NCBI RefSeq assembly: GCF_003287935.1
Contig: NZ_CP030287.1
Location: forward strand, 2,059,070-2,123,069
Direction of reading: 5' to 3'
DNA from: Streptomyces sp. ICC1
GTDB taxonomy: Bacteria > Actinomycetota > Actinomycetes > Streptomycetales > Streptomycetaceae
Length of the DNA: 64,000 nt
Both the position numbers and the translations under genes were made by a program. Below the pieces are notes generated by a model, which ran no database searches, was not told the DNA's origin, and worked only from the letters and a program-made list of their open reading frames with translations. Within the stretch, counting starts at the first letter, position 1. Each line of letters opens with the position of its first letter. Shown in pieces: positions 1 through 9,059 of this stretch.

Positions 1-202
1 GCCCGCGAACGGTCAGCTCAAGCTGGAACGCGGCGGCAGCCACGTCATGTTCATGGGTCTCAAGAGCACCCCCAAGGTCGGTGACAAGGTCACCGTCGAG
101 CTGCGCTTCGAGAAGTCCGACCCGGTCAAGGTCGAGCTGGACGTCAAGGAGCGGACGTACAAGGCACAGGCTTCAACGCCCACCAATGGCACCGCCCACT
201 GA
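1..202 (+). CDS. PCu(A)C-family periplasmic copper chaperone, 3' end only
   Basis: This is the C-terminal part of an extracytoplasmic copper chaperone; its start lies outside the window. The visible 66 residues contain the HVMFMGLK segment, which matches the second half of the His/Met copper site (H-x-M) of PCu(A)C proteins, followed by a beta-rich stretch (DKVTVELRFEKSDPVKVELDV) and a short disordered tail. The family carries Cu(I) to cytochrome oxidase and other cuproenzymes outside the membrane. It ends 22 bp before the CopC/CopD fusion, so the two are probably co-transcribed. Assignment rests on the motif and neighbours; the N-terminal signal and first copper ligands cannot be seen. Confidence 0.8.
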   Translation, partial: PANGQLKLERGGSHVMFMGLKSTPKVGDKVTVELRFEKSDPVKVELDVKERTYKAQASTPTNGTAH

Positions 203-224
203 CGGACCGAGGGACTGACACGCC

Positions 225-2267
225 ATGACGGCCACCGCCCCGCCCCCCTCCACGGCCCGCGTGCGTGCCACGGCACTGCTGCCGCGGCTCACGCTGGTCC
301 TCGCCGCGCTGCTGGCAGCCTTCTTCGCCGCGGCCGCCCCGGCCTCGGCGCACGCCGCACTCACCGCGAGCGATCCGGGGGACGGGGCGGTGGTCGCCGC
401 GGCACCCGCCCAGATCACCCTCTCGTTCTCGGAGGGCGTCGCCATGAACGGCGACTCCATCCGCGTCCTGGACCCGCAGGGCAAGCGCGTCGACACCGGT
501 GAACTGCGCGACCTCTGCAGCGGGAACACCATCCGCTACGGAACCGCCCTGCGCCCGGGACTGCCGGACGGCACCTACACGGTCGCCTGGCAGGCCATAT
601 CCGCCGACAGCCACCCGATCGCCGGCGCCTTCACCTTCTCCATCGGCGCCCCCTCCGCGACGACCGTCTCGCTGCCCTCGCGGGCGGCGGGGGACGGGCC
701 CGTCGCCATCGCCTACGGGATCGCGCGCTACGTCGCCTACGCCGGGTTCGCCGTCCTCGTCGGGGCCGCCGCCTTCATCCTCCTGTGCTGGCGCCGGGGG
801 GCCGCGGAGCGGTCGATGCAGAAGCTGGTCGTACGGGCCTGGGTCACGCTCACCGTGGCCACCCTCACGATGCTCGTGCTCCGCAACCCCTACACGGGGT
901 CCGGCAAGTTCGCCGACGTCTTCGACCTGGCCGGGCTGAAGTCCGTGCTGGAGACCAAGTCCGGCGCCTCGCTCGTCTCGCGACTGCTCCTCCTCGGCGC
1001 CGCCGCGCTCTTCATCACCGTCCTGTTCGGCGCCTACGCGCGGCGCCACCGGAGTGACGGGGCCTCCGGGGAGGGGACCCCTGTGGACGGAGGTCCCGTG
1101 GACGGGGCTTCCGTGGACGAGGCTTCCGGAGACGAGGCCAAGGACTCCGCCGACGCCAAGGACGAGAGCGACCTCCTCTTCGGTCTCGGCGTCGGCGGAG
1201 CCGTGGTCGCCGCGGGCATCGCCGCCACATGGGCGCTGTCCGAGCACGCCTCCACCGGCATCCAGCCCGCCCTCGCCATGCCCGTCGACATCCTGCACCT
1301 GATGGCCGTCGCCACCTGGCTCGGCGGACTCACCGCCCTGCTCGTCGCCCTCCACAAGGTCCCCGGGATCGAGCGCGAGGCCATCCGGCGGTTCTCCGCC
1401 GTCGCCTTCACCAGCGTTCTCGTGCTGACCGCCACCGGCGCCTACCAGTCCTGGCGCCAGGTCGGCAGCTGGTCGGCGCTGACCGGAACCGACTACGGCC
1501 GGCTGCTGCTCGTCAAGATCGGCCTCGTCCTCGTCCTCGTCGGCGTCGCCTACGTCTCCCGCAAGTGGACCTCGCGGCTCACCGGGACGGCCCGGGCCGA
1601 GAACGGGGTGGAGCAGGACGAGGAAGCCAGGGTCGGGGCCGCCGAGCCGGGCGATGTTTCACGTGAAACAACGGCCGGGGCGCTTCCCGCCGACCCCCGG
1701 CGCGCCGCCCAGCTGGCCCGCCAGAGCGCCGCCCGGCGCACCGCACGGGAGAAGCAGGCGCGCGACGCCGACCCGGACCGCGCGGGCCTTCGCCGGTCCG
1801 TGCTGGCCGAGGCGGGCGTCGCCGTGGTCCTGCTGGCCGTCACCACCGTCCTCACCAGTACGGAGCCCGGCCGCGCGGCGGAGCTGGAAGCCGGCAGCGG
1901 GTCCACCGCCACCGCCGTTCCCGACCGCGCGGTCAAGATCACGATGCCCTTCGACACCGGCGGCCAGAACGGCAAGGGCTCCGTCCGGCTCCAGCTCGAC
2001 CCCGGCCGCGTCGGTGCGAACACCCTCCACGTGTGGGCCGAGACCCCCGACGGCAAGCCCCTCGACCTCCCCGAGGTCAAGGTGGCGTTCACCCTCCGGG
2101 CCAAGGACGTCGGCCCGCTGCCGGTCGCACCCGAGCGGGCCGCGGCCGGACACTGGAGCGCTTCGGGCGTCCAGCTGCCGCTCCCTGGCGACTGGCAGAT
2201 CGACGTGACCGTCCGCACCTCCGACATCGACCAGACGACCGTCCAGAAGAACGTCAAGATCGGCTGA
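225..2267 (+). CDS. CopC/CopD fusion copper import/resistance protein (YcnJ-like)
   Basis: The 680-residue protein has a cleavable signal peptide (about residues 1-42) ending ASA, so the mature protein starts with His, the usual first Cu(II) ligand of CopC. A CopC domain follows (about 43-140, with the typical SHPIAGAFTFSIG end). A multi-spanning CopD membrane domain spans about 160-460 and an extracytoplasmic beta domain lies at about 550-680. Such fusions bind and move copper across the membrane. The cytoplasmic loop near residues 275-310 is an acidic low-complexity insert built from repeated gtggacgg-like units. A parS site lies inside the coding sequence and is translated as VSRET. The downstream peroxidase starts 5 bp after its stop. 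Confidence 0.9.
   Translation: MTATAPPPSTARVRATALLPRLTLVLAALLAAFFAAAAPASAHAALTASDPGDGAVVAAAPAQITLSFSEGVAMNGDSIRVLDPQGKRVDTGELRDLCSGNTIRYGTALRPGLPDGTYTVAWQAISADSHPIAGAFTFSIGAPSATTVSLPSRAAGDGPVAIAYGIARYVAYAGFAVLVGAAAFILLCWRRGAAERSMQKLVVRAWVTLTVATLTMLVLRNPYTGSGKFADVFDLAGLKSVLETKSGASLVSRLLLLGAAALFITVLFGAYARRHRSDGASGEGTPVDGGPVDGASVDEASGDEAKDSADAKDESDLLFGLGVGGAVVAAGIAATWALSEHASTGIQPALAMPVDILHLMAVATWLGGLTALLVALHKVPGIEREAIRRFSAVAFTSVLVLTATGAYQSWRQVGSWSALTGTDYGRLLLVKIGLVLVLVGVAYVSRKWTSRLTGTARAENGVEQDEEARVGAAEPGDVSRETTAGALPADPRRAAQLARQSAARRTAREKQARDADPDRAGLRRSVLAEAGVAVVLLAVTTVLTSTEPGRAAELEAGSGSTATAVPDRAVKITMPFDTGGQNGKGSVRLQLDPGRVGANTLHVWAETPDGKPLDLPEVKVAFTLRAKDVGPLPVAPERAAAGHWSASGVQLPLPGDWQIDVTVRTSDIDQTTVQKNVKIG
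1655..1670. promoter_or_regulatory. parS centromere site (perfect palindrome)
   Basis: The 16 bases TGTTTCACGTGAAACA form a perfect palindrome identical to the bacterial parS consensus bound by ParB. The site lies inside the CopC/CopD gene. It is the first of five identical sites in the window, which is typical of the origin-proximal region in Streptomyces. Confidence 0.95.
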
Positions 2268-2272
2268 CCAGC

Positions 2273-3574
2273 GTGACCCAGAACAGCAGCGAGACCACCG
2301 AGAACGCCCAGGGCAGCCCCGACGTCGAGATCTCCCGGCGCCGGCTGCTGGGCACGGTCGGCGCCGCGGGCGCCGCCGGGCTCGCCCTCGGCGCCACCGG
2401 CGGGGCCCTCGTGCACTCGGCCGTGTCCGGGCCGGGGACGACGGGCTCCGGCGGCGCCGCCGGCACGCTGGCGTCCATCGGCGCCACCCGGGTGGCCTTC
2501 GAGGGGACGCACCAGGCCGGCATCACGACGCCCCTCCAGGCCAAGGGCCACGTCCTCGCCTTCGACCTGGCGCCGGGTGCCGGTCGCACCGAGGCCGCCG
2601 CCCTGATGCGCCGTTGGTCCGACACCGCCCGGCGGCTGACGGCGGGCGAGAACGCGCCGATCGCCGACAGCGGCATCGCCCTGGACTCCGGCCCCTCCTC
2701 GCTCACCGTCACCTTCGGCTTCGGCCACTCCTTCTTCGAGCGCACGGGCCTGGCGGGCCGCCGTCCCGTCGCCCTCGACCCGCTGCCGGACTTCTCCTCC
2801 GACCGGCTCGACCCCCAGCGCAGCAACGGCGACCTGTGGGTCCAGATCGGCGCCGACGACGCGCTCGTCGCCTTCCACGCGCTGCGCGCCCTGCAGAAGG
2901 AAGCCGGGCAGGCGGCCCGCCTCCGCTGGCAGATGAACGGCTTCAATCGGTCTCCCGGCGCCACCGCCACCCCCATGACCGCCCGCAACCTCATGGGCCA
3001 GGTCGACGGCACCAACAATCCGAAGCCCTCCGAGGCCGATTTCGACAAGCGGATCTTCGTCCAGGGCGGGGGGCCGGCCGAGCACGCCTGGATGGCCGGG
3101 GGCTCGTACGCCGTCGTACGCCGCATCCGCATGCTCCTCGACCCCTGGGAGCAGCAGTCGCTCACCCAGCAGGAGCAGGTCATCGGCCGTACGAAGGCCA
3201 CCGGCGCCCCGCTGACCGGCGGCGGCGAGACCACCGCCATGGCCCTCGACAAGCTCGGCGCCGACGGCAAGCCGGTCATCCCCTCCAACGCGCACGCGCG
3301 GATCTCGGCGCCCGCGCAGAACGGCGGGGCGGCCATGCTCCGGCGCCCCTTCTCCTTCCACGACGGGACCGCCGCCGACGGGGCCCCCGATGCCGGGCTG
3401 CTCTTCATCTGCTGGCAGGCCGATCCGGTACGCGGTTTCGTCCCGGTCCAGCGCAAGCTCGATCGCGGCGACGCGCTGTCGGAATTCATCCGGCACGAGT
3501 CCAGCGGGCTGTACGCGGTGCCGCCCGGCGCGCGCGCCGGGGAGTACGTGGGTCAGCGGCTGCTCGAAGGGTGA
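2273..3574 (+). CDS. dtpA: Tat-exported DyP-type heme peroxidase (DtpA/EfeB-like)
   Basis: The 433-residue protein begins with a twin-arginine signal (SRRRLLGTVG near residue 20, then an Ala/Gly-rich hydrophobic stretch). It carries the DyP hallmark GxxDG (GQVDGTNNPKP) and a candidate proximal heme His in NAHARIS. DyP peroxidases use H2O2 to oxidise substrates. In Streptomyces lividans the Tat-exported DtpA is encoded with Sco, CopC/D and copper-chaperone genes and is needed to mature the copper oxidase GlxA, and the same company is seen here. The start is GTG, 5 bp after the CopC/CopD stop; longer in-frame starts upstream overlap that gene and would bury the Tat signal. Confidence 0.9.
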   Translation: MTQNSSETTENAQGSPDVEISRRRLLGTVGAAGAAGLALGATGGALVHSAVSGPGTTGSGGAAGTLASIGATRVAFEGTHQAGITTPLQAKGHVLAFDLAPGAGRTEAAALMRRWSDTARRLTAGENAPIADSGIALDSGPSSLTVTFGFGHSFFERTGLAGRRPVALDPLPDFSSDRLDPQRSNGDLWVQIGADDALVAFHALRALQKEAGQAARLRWQMNGFNRSPGATATPMTARNLMGQVDGTNNPKPSEADFDKRIFVQGGGPAEHAWMAGGSYAVVRRIRMLLDPWEQQSLTQQEQVIGRTKATGAPLTGGGETTAMALDKLGADGKPVIPSNAHARISAPAQNGGAAMLRRPFSFHDGTAADGAPDAGLLFICWQADPVRGFVPVQRKLDRGDALSEFIRHESSGLYAVPPGARAGEYVGQRLLEG

Positions 3575-3616
3575 ACAGCCCAGGTCGCGTCGGGGCCCCG
3601 GCATTAGGCTGATCGC

Positions 3617-4552
3617 ATGTCGGCCACCCGCTTCACCTATCTCGGTCCCGAGGGCACGTTCACCGAAGCCGCCCTTCGCACACTGCCCGAAGCCGCGACC
3701 CGGGAGCTCGTCCCGATGGTTTCGGTCCCGGCCGCCCTGGACGCCGTACGCAACGGCGAGGCCGCGGCGGCGCTGGTCCCGATCGAGAACTCGGTGGAGG
3801 GCGGGGTCACCTCGACCCTGGACGAGCTGGCCTCGGGCGTCCCGCTGATGATCTACCGCGAGGTGCTGCTCCCGATCGCGTTCGCGCTGCTGGTCCGGCC
3901 GGGCACGCAGCTGTCGGACGTCAAGACCGTCACCGGGCACCCGGTCGCGCAGCCCCAGGTGCGCAACTGGCTGCGAGCGAACCTGCCCGACGCGCTGTGG
4001 GAGTCGGCCGCCTCCAATGCCGACGGGGCCCGCCTCGTCCAGGAGGGCCGCTTCGACGCCGCCTTCGCGGGGGAGTTCGCGGCCGCCACCTACGGGCTCG
4101 TGCCGCTGGTCACCGAGATCCACGACGCGCAGAACGCGGAGACGCGCTTCGTGCTCGTGGGCCGCCCGGCCCGGCCGGCCGCGCCGACCGGCGCGGACAA
4201 GACCTCGGTGGTGCTGTGGCTCGGCGACGACCGCCCCGGTGCCCTGCTGGAGCTGCTCCAGGAGTTCGCCGTCCGCGGAGTGAACCTGATGCTGATCCAG
4301 TCCCGGCCGACGGGCGAGGGGATCGGCAACTACTGCTTCGCCGTGGACGCCGAGGGGCACATCTCCGACCGCCGCGTGGGCGAGGCGCTCATGGGCCTCA
4401 AGCGCACCTGTCCCCAGATCCGGTTCCTCGGCTCGTATCCGCGCGCCGGTGTAGCTCAGGGTGACGTCCAGGGGGCCCGGCCCGGCACCTCGGACGGCGA
4501 TTTCACGGCGGCCTCGGACTGGCTGACGCGCTGCCTCGACGGGCGTCCGTAG
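3617..4552 (+). CDS. pheA: Prephenate dehydratase
   Basis: The enzyme converts prephenate to phenylpyruvate, the committed step of phenylalanine synthesis, in the cytoplasm. The 311-residue monofunctional protein has a catalytic domain (about 1-190) starting TYLGPEGTFTEAA and containing the conserved TRF segment (NAETRFVLVGR). A C-terminal ACT regulatory domain (about 195-280; GALLELLQEFAVRGVNL, QSRPTGEGIGNYCF) normally binds phenylalanine for feedback control. There is no fused chorismate mutase. The gene begins 42 bp after the peroxidase, and the preceding sequence looks like a separate promoter region. Confidence 0.97.
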   Translation: MSATRFTYLGPEGTFTEAALRTLPEAATRELVPMVSVPAALDAVRNGEAAAALVPIENSVEGGVTSTLDELASGVPLMIYREVLLPIAFALLVRPGTQLSDVKTVTGHPVAQPQVRNWLRANLPDALWESAASNADGARLVQEGRFDAAFAGEFAAATYGLVPLVTEIHDAQNAETRFVLVGRPARPAAPTGADKTSVVLWLGDDRPGALLELLQEFAVRGVNLMLIQSRPTGEGIGNYCFAVDAEGHISDRRVGEALMGLKRTCPQIRFLGSYPRAGVAQGDVQGARPGTSDGDFTAASDWLTRCLDGRP

Positions 4553-4575
4553 CGCTCCGTCCACTGTCCACAGAG

Positions 4576-4584
4576 TTATCCACA
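4576..4584 (+). promoter_or_regulatory. DnaA box TTATCCACA
   Basis: This is an exact match to the classical strong DnaA 9-mer. A near match (TGTCCACA) sits just upstream at 4565-4572. Confidence 0.7.
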
Positions 4585-4834
4585 GGCAGAGATGTGAACC
4601 TGGGGACAAGTCGACAGAGCAGCACGACAAGGTCGACAAATCGGTCGGGTGGCACAGGTTTCGCGCTGGGGAGCGAGAGGTGAACGGCGTCACCCCCGCA
4701 TCGTCGATCAACTCTTTGGGGCGAGCCATTCCCACCCGAATGAGTGTGTGAGGGTGGTTTGAACCCTGATTGAGCCCGCTCGCTCCGCCGCCGGGATTGA
4801 ACTATTCCTGTGTCCACAGATGCGGCGCACAGCC

Positions 4835-4843
4835 TGTGGATAA
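4835..4843 (-). promoter_or_regulatory. DnaA box TTATCCACA (reverse)
   Basis: TGTGGATAA on the plus strand is the exact reverse complement of the DnaA 9-mer. It lies 22 bp from the next box in the same orientation. Confidence 0.7.
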
Positions 4844-4864
4844 GCCGGTCCAGGGGGAAATCCC

Positions 4865-4873
4865 TGTGGACAA
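4865..4873 (-). promoter_or_regulatory. DnaA box TTGTCCACA (reverse)
   Basis: TGTGGACAA on the plus strand is the reverse complement of TTGTCCACA, the form preferred in Streptomyces origins. Confidence 0.7.
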
Positions 4874-5079
4874 GGAACGCGCTGCGGCCCTGCTCAGGGG
4901 GTGCCCGGCCGCCGGCGCCCCGTCCCATTTCGGGGAATGGGACCGCTTTTATCGACTCCGGAGGAAGGATCACTTCCGGTCACCTGTCGAAAGTTTTCCA
5001 TTCGCGGCAATTGGGACATAGCGACACGCAGCGTGATATCGGTGTGATCCCAGGAAGCCCGGCCCGGTAGCCTGGAGGG

Positions 5080-6357
5080 GTGATTGACCTCCGGCTGCTC
5101 CGTGAAGACCCTGACCGTGTCCGCGCCTCGCAGCGCGCCCGTGGAGAGGACGTCGCCCTCGTCGACGCCCTGCTCTCCGCCGACGAGCGCCGCAGGTCCT
5201 CCGGCATGCGATTCGACGAACTCCGCAACGAGCAGAGGTCGCTCGGCAAGCTCATCCCCAAGGCCTCTCCGGAGGAGCGGGCCGAGCTGCTGAAGAAGGC
5301 CGACCAGCTCAAGCAGAACGTCAAGGCGGCCGAGGCCGAGCAGAACGAGGCGGACGACGCCGCCAAGCAGCTGCTCCTGCAGCTCGGCAACATCGTCCAC
5401 ACCGACGTGCCCGTCGGCGGCGAGGAGGACTTCACCGTCCTCGAGACGCACGGCACCATCCGCGACTTCGGCGCCGAGGGCTTCGAGCCCAAGGACCACC
5501 TGGAGCTCGGCGAGTCCCTCGGCGCCATCGACGTCGAACGCGGCGCCAAGGTGTCGGGCTCGCGCTTCTACTACCTCACGGGTATCGGCGCCCTGCTCGA
5601 GCTCGCGCTCGTCAACGCGGCCATCGCCCAGGCCACCGAGGCCGGCTTCATCCCGATGCTCACCCCGGCGCTGGTCCGCCCGCGCGCCATGGAGGGCACC
5701 GGCTTCCTCGGCCAGGCCGCGGAGAACGTCTACCACCTGGAGAAGGACGACTACTACCTGGTCGGCACCTCCGAGGTGGCGCTCGCCGCGTACCACATGG
5801 ACGAGATCATCGACGCGGACAAGCTGCCGCTGCGCTACGCCGGCTTCTCCCCGTGCTTCCGCCGCGAGGCCGGCACGTACGGCAAGGACACCCGCGGCAT
5901 CTTCCGCGTCCACCAGTTCGACAAGGTCGAGATGTTCTCGTACGTCGCGCCGGAGGAGGCCGAGGCCGAGCACCAGCGTCTCCTCGAGTGGGAGAAGCAG
6001 TGGCTGACCAGCCTCGAGCTGCCCTTCCAGGTGATCGACGTCGCCACCGGCGACCTGGGCTCCTCCGCCTCCCGCAAGTTCGACTGCGAGGCGTGGATCC
6101 CCACCCAGGGCAAGTACCGCGAGCTGACCTCCGCCTCGAACTGTGACGGCTTCCAGGCCCGCCGCCTGTCGATCCGCTACCGCGACGGCAAGAAGACCGC
6201 TCCGCTGTCCACGCTGAACGGCACTCTGTGCGCCGTCCCGCGCACGATCGTCGCCATCCTGGAGAACCACCAGCAGGCCGACGGCACGGTCCGGGTGCCC
6301 CCGGTGCTCCGTCCCTACCTGGGCGGCCGCGAGTTCCTGGAGCCGATCGCCAAGTGA
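5080..6357 (+). CDS. serS: Seryl-tRNA synthetase
   Basis: This cytoplasmic enzyme charges tRNA-Ser with serine. The 425-residue length is standard. An N-terminal coiled-coil arm (about residues 30-105, rich in Glu/Lys/Ala) precedes the class II catalytic core. Motif 2 is [21 protein letters not shown], within the core near residue 265. Motif 3 lies near residue 390 ([19 protein letters not shown]). The GTG start gives the conserved N-terminus [12 protein letters not shown] four-base GTGA overlap joins it to the HAD phosphatase gene, implying translational coupling. Confidence 0.98.
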   Translation: MIDLRLLREDPDRVRASQRARGEDVALVDALLSADERRRSSGMRFDELRNEQRSLGKLIPKASPEERAELLKKADQLKQNVKAAEAEQNEADDAAKQLLLQLGNIVHTDVPVGGEEDFTVLETHGTIRDFGAEGFEPKDHLELGESLGAIDVERGAKVSGSRFYYLTGIGALLELALVNAAIAQATEAGFIPMLTPALVRPRAMEGTGFLGQAAENVYHLEKDDYYLVGTSEVALAAYHMDEIIDADKLPLRYAGFSPCFRREAGTYGKDTRGIFRVHQFDKVEMFSYVAPEEAEAEHQRLLEWEKQWLTSLELPFQVIDVATGDLGSSASRKFDCEAWIPTQGKYRELTSASNCDGFQARRLSIRYRDGKKTAPLSTLNGTLCAVPRTIVAILENHQQADGTVRVPPVLRPYLGGREFLEPIAK

Positions 6358-7166
6358 GCCCGGCCCCGTTCCCGTACAAGCTCGTCGCGACCGATCTGGA
6401 CGGCACGCTGCTGCGCGGCGACGACACCGTCTCCGAACGCACCCGTGAGGCACTCGCCGCGGCCACCGCGGCGGGTGCGGCGCACATCGTCGTCACGGGC
6501 CGCGCCGTGCCGTGGACCCGGCACATCCTCGACGACCTCGGCTACCAGGGCATCGCGGTCTGCGGGCAGGGCGCACAGGTCTACGACGCGGGCACGCACC
6601 GGCTGCTCACCTCGGTGACGCTCGACCGGAAGCTGGCCGCGATCGCGCTGGAGAAGATCGAGGCCGAGGTGGGTCCGCTGGCCCTGGCCGCCAGCCGGGA
6701 CGGAGTCGACGGCGACGTGCTCTTCGGCCCCGGCTACCAGGTGCAGGAGGGTCTTCCGGCGGTCTACCTGGAGGACACCGCCGATGTCTGGACGGCCCCG
6801 CTGAACAAGCTGTACATACAGCACCCCGAGCTGGACGAGGACGCACTCGTCGAGGTGGCCCGGCAGACCGTGGGCAATCTGGTCGGCGTCGTCATGGCCG
6901 GTCCGGGCGTCGTGGAGATACTGCCGCTGGGGCTGAGCAAGGCCACCGGCCTCTCGCTGGCCGCGCGCCGGCTGGGCGTGAAGGCCGCCGACACGATCGC
7001 CTTCGGCGACATGCCCAACGACATCCCGATGTTCGGCTGGGCTGCGCACGGGGTGGCGATGGCCAACGCCCACGCGGAGCTGAAGGCGGTGGCCGACGAG
7101 GTGACCGCCTCCAACGAGCAGGACGGCATCGCGGTGGTCCTGGAGCGTCTGCTCGGCACCGCATAA
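6354..7166 (+). CDS. HAD-superfamily (Cof-type) phosphatase
   Basis: The 270-residue protein has HAD motif I DLDGT ([11 protein letters not shown]) at the N-terminus, a motif II threonine in IVVTGRA, and motif [14 protein letters not shown]2-type cap sits between, as in Cof/YidA phosphatases that hydrolyse small phosphorylated metabolites. The substrate cannot be told from sequence. The start is a GTG overlapping the serS stop by four bases; a longer frame reaches into serS but lacks homology. It ends just before a strong terminator. Confidence 0.9.
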   Translation: MSPAPFPYKLVATDLDGTLLRGDDTVSERTREALAAATAAGAAHIVVTGRAVPWTRHILDDLGYQGIAVCGQGAQVYDAGTHRLLTSVTLDRKLAAIALEKIEAEVGPLALAASRDGVDGDVLFGPGYQVQEGLPAVYLEDTADVWTAPLNKLYIQHPELDEDALVEVARQTVGNLVGVVMAGPGVVEILPLGLSKATGLSLAARRLGVKAADTIAFGDMPNDIPMFGWAAHGVAMANAHAELKAVADEVTASNEQDGIAVVLERLLGTA

Positions 7167-7186
7167 CCCGGGACGGCACACAGGGA

Positions 7187-7242
7187 AGGGTCCGGAACAG
7201 CCCGCGCCGCGAGGCGCGCTCGAAGTGGCTGTTCCGGACCCT
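7187..7242. terminator. Strong bidirectional hairpin terminator
   Basis: Arms at 7187-7202 and 7227-7242 are exact 16-bp inverted repeats (AGGGTCCGGAACAGCC and complement) enclosing a second GC-rich hairpin, followed by CTTTGTT. It sits between the plus-strand HAD gene and the convergent minus-strand membrane protein gene and can serve both. Confidence 0.9.
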
Positions 7243-7308
7243 CTTTGTTCTCCCCGCACGGCTCACTCTGCCCCTGCCGCACGCCTCGTACCAGTCAATT
7301 TCCGTGCC

Positions 7309-7908
7309 TCAGCCGTGGATCCGGCGCCGCCGCCAGTACGCCGCCGTGGCGAAGGCCAGCAGCGGCCCCCACAGCAGCAGGGGCGCGTAGCTCGCGGTCA
7401 TGACCCACCGGGCGATGCCGGTCGGGGCGAACTCACCGCCCATGTTCTCGGGGTCGCTCCAGCCGAACGCGCAGTACACAGTGATCAAGGTGACCAGCGC
7501 GGCGCCGGTGGCGGCGGGTATGACGGCGGCGAGCGGAGGGATGCGGCGGCCGCCGAGCCACGGCACCCAGTGGGGCATCACCTCTCCCCAGCGCTGGACG
7601 AGGCCCAGGGCGAGCAGACCGATCAGCTCGGCGACGACGCTGAGCGCGATCAGGTAGAAGGAGTACCTGCTCGGGTAGTTGCTCACGTGCAGCACATCGC
7701 CCTCCTTGAAGCCCGACGGGATGCCGAAGGCGATGGCCGTGCGCCACAGGCCGGTGGGCAGGAGCGTGAGGGCGGCGCCCTTGGCGGCCCAGCGGGCGGC
7801 CCGCGAGACACCGGGAACCGTGGCGAGCGCCGGGTCCGTGGAGGCGGGAGGGGCGGAGACGGAGTCAGGGACGGTCGGGGCGGGGGTGGTGTGCACGGTC
7901 ATCGTCAA
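7309..7908 (-). CDS. Conserved four-helix membrane protein, function unknown
   Basis: The 199-residue protein has a disordered Pro/Ala/Thr-rich N-terminus (about 1-35) followed by about four hydrophobic segments near residues 40-60, 80-105, 118-145 and 165-190, and ends with RRRR. No catalytic motif is seen. It is read toward the shared terminator and diverges from the two-component system genes, so it may be a target of that system, but this is inference from position only. Confidence 0.7.
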   Translation of the reverse strand: MTMTVHTTPAPTVPDSVSAPPASTDPALATVPGVSRAARWAAKGAALTLLPTGLWRTAIAFGIPSGFKEGDVLHVSNYPSRYSFYLIALSVVAELIGLLALGLVQRWGEVMPHWVPWLGGRRIPPLAAVIPAATGAALVTLITVYCAFGWSDPENMGGEFAPTGIARWVMTASYAPLLLWGPLLAFATAAYWRRRRIHG

Positions 7909-8062
7909 GTCCTGTCCGGGAGGCGGGGTGATGCCTCAAGCCTCGTGCGGCGAAGCCCTCGGAACCATCCGCCGATCAGCAGGTCTCCGGGCCGGCCGGC
8001 GCCGGTCCGCCTCTGCCGAACGGCAGATGGCCCCGGTGGGGGCGGCCTCGTAGGGTCGGGGC

Positions 8063-9049
8063 GTGCCTGCGAAACCGAACGCGTACGCTCCCGCGCTGGC
8101 CTCGGCCGGCCTGCTGTCCCTGGTCTGCTCCGTCGTGCGCGTTCCCGAGGCGTGGACGCTGGCCGGGATGGTCCTCCTGCTGCCGCTGCTGGCCCTGGTG
8201 GCGCGCTGGTCCCCGGTGCGGTCCGGGTGCGCCGCGGGCTTCCTGGGCGTGGCCGCGGTGGCCGGGTGGCCGGTCCCGTTGGTGTGGGGCGGCGGATCGT
8301 GGCTGGAGGTCTGCGGAGCGGCGGCGTTCTGGTCGCTGCCGGCCGTCGGCGCGGTGGCCGCCGGCGGTTACCTGCGCCGTCAGGCCGGTCGGGTCCGGCA
8401 GGCCGTACGGGACGCGCGGCGCGACCAGCAACTGGAGCTGGCCCGGGACCTGCACGACTTCGTCGCGCACGACGTGAGCGCGATCGTGGTGCGGGCACAG
8501 GCGGCCCGGTTCGTGGCCGAGCGGGATCCCGGACAGGCGCTCCTCGCCCTGGAGCGGATCGAGGCCGCCGGTCTGAGTGCCCTGGCGTCGATGGACCGGA
8601 CCGTGCACGCGCTGCACGAGGCCGCCGGCGGGCCCACGGCCCCGGTGCCGGGTCTGGCCGAACTGCCGGAGCTGGTGGAGCGGTTCGAGGGCGCGGAACT
8701 GGCCGCCGACCCCGGCGTGCTGGAAGAGCTGTCACGGGAGGCGGACACCACCGCGTACAGGGTGGCCGTCGAGGCCTTGACGAACGTACGCCGGCACGCG
8801 CCGGGGGCGGCCTCGGTGCTGGTCACCCTCCAGCGGGCCGGGTCGGGCATGGAGGTCAGCGTGGCCAACTCCGCCGCCCCGCGCGGCCCGGCGGGGCTGC
8901 TGGGCCGTCGGCGCCGCAGCGGTACGGGACTGGCCGGTCTGCGCGCCCGGGTGGAGGCCGCGGGCGGGACCCTGCGGGCCGGGGCGGGAGCCGACGGCGG
9001 CTGGAGGGTTTCCGCCGTCTTCCCGGCGGCGGGGCGCCCGGCCGGGTGA
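8063..9049 (+). CDS. Two-component sensor histidine kinase (NarL/LiaS type)
   Basis: The 328-residue protein has an N-terminal membrane domain (about four helices, residues 8-112) and a HisKA_3 dimerisation domain with the phosphoacceptor His near residue 130 in ARDLHDFVAHDVSAI. It ends with a short HATPase domain (AVEALTNVRRHAPGA as N-box, GTGLAGLRARVEAAGG as G-box). No extracytoplasmic sensor domain is present, so it probably senses a membrane or intramembrane signal. The GTG start is 10 bp upstream-coupled to the response regulator. The signal is unknown. Confidence 0.9.
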   Translation: MPAKPNAYAPALASAGLLSLVCSVVRVPEAWTLAGMVLLLPLLALVARWSPVRSGCAAGFLGVAAVAGWPVPLVWGGGSWLEVCGAAAFWSLPAVGAVAAGGYLRRQAGRVRQAVRDARRDQQLELARDLHDFVAHDVSAIVVRAQAARFVAERDPGQALLALERIEAAGLSALASMDRTVHALHEAAGGPTAPVPGLAELPELVERFEGAELAADPGVLEELSREADTTAYRVAVEALTNVRRHAPGAASVLVTLQRAGSGMEVSVANSAAPRGPAGLLGRRRRSGTGLAGLRARVEAAGGTLRAGAGADGGWRVSAVFPAAGRPAG

Positions 9050-9059
9050 TCATGTCCGA

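Larger units (their letters stand above)
4553..5079. other. Gene-free stretch between pheA and serS carrying DnaA boxes
   Basis: About 530 bp without a credible gene; small open frames here lack coding character. It is locally less GC-rich than its flanks. It holds three perfect 9-mers for DnaA (4576-4584, 4835-4843, 4865-4873) and near matches ending TGTCCACA at 4565-4572 and 4811-4818. It must also contain the serS promoter. The arrangement resembles an origin-proximal DnaA-binding cluster rather than an ordinary promoter region. Confidence 0.7.

Noticed and set aside
1550..4735. Very long minus-strand frame (1061 codons) opposite copCD, dtpA and pheA
   Set aside because: It is antisense to three well-supported genes, has Arg/Gly/Ala/Val composition and no domain; such frames are a by-product of high GC.
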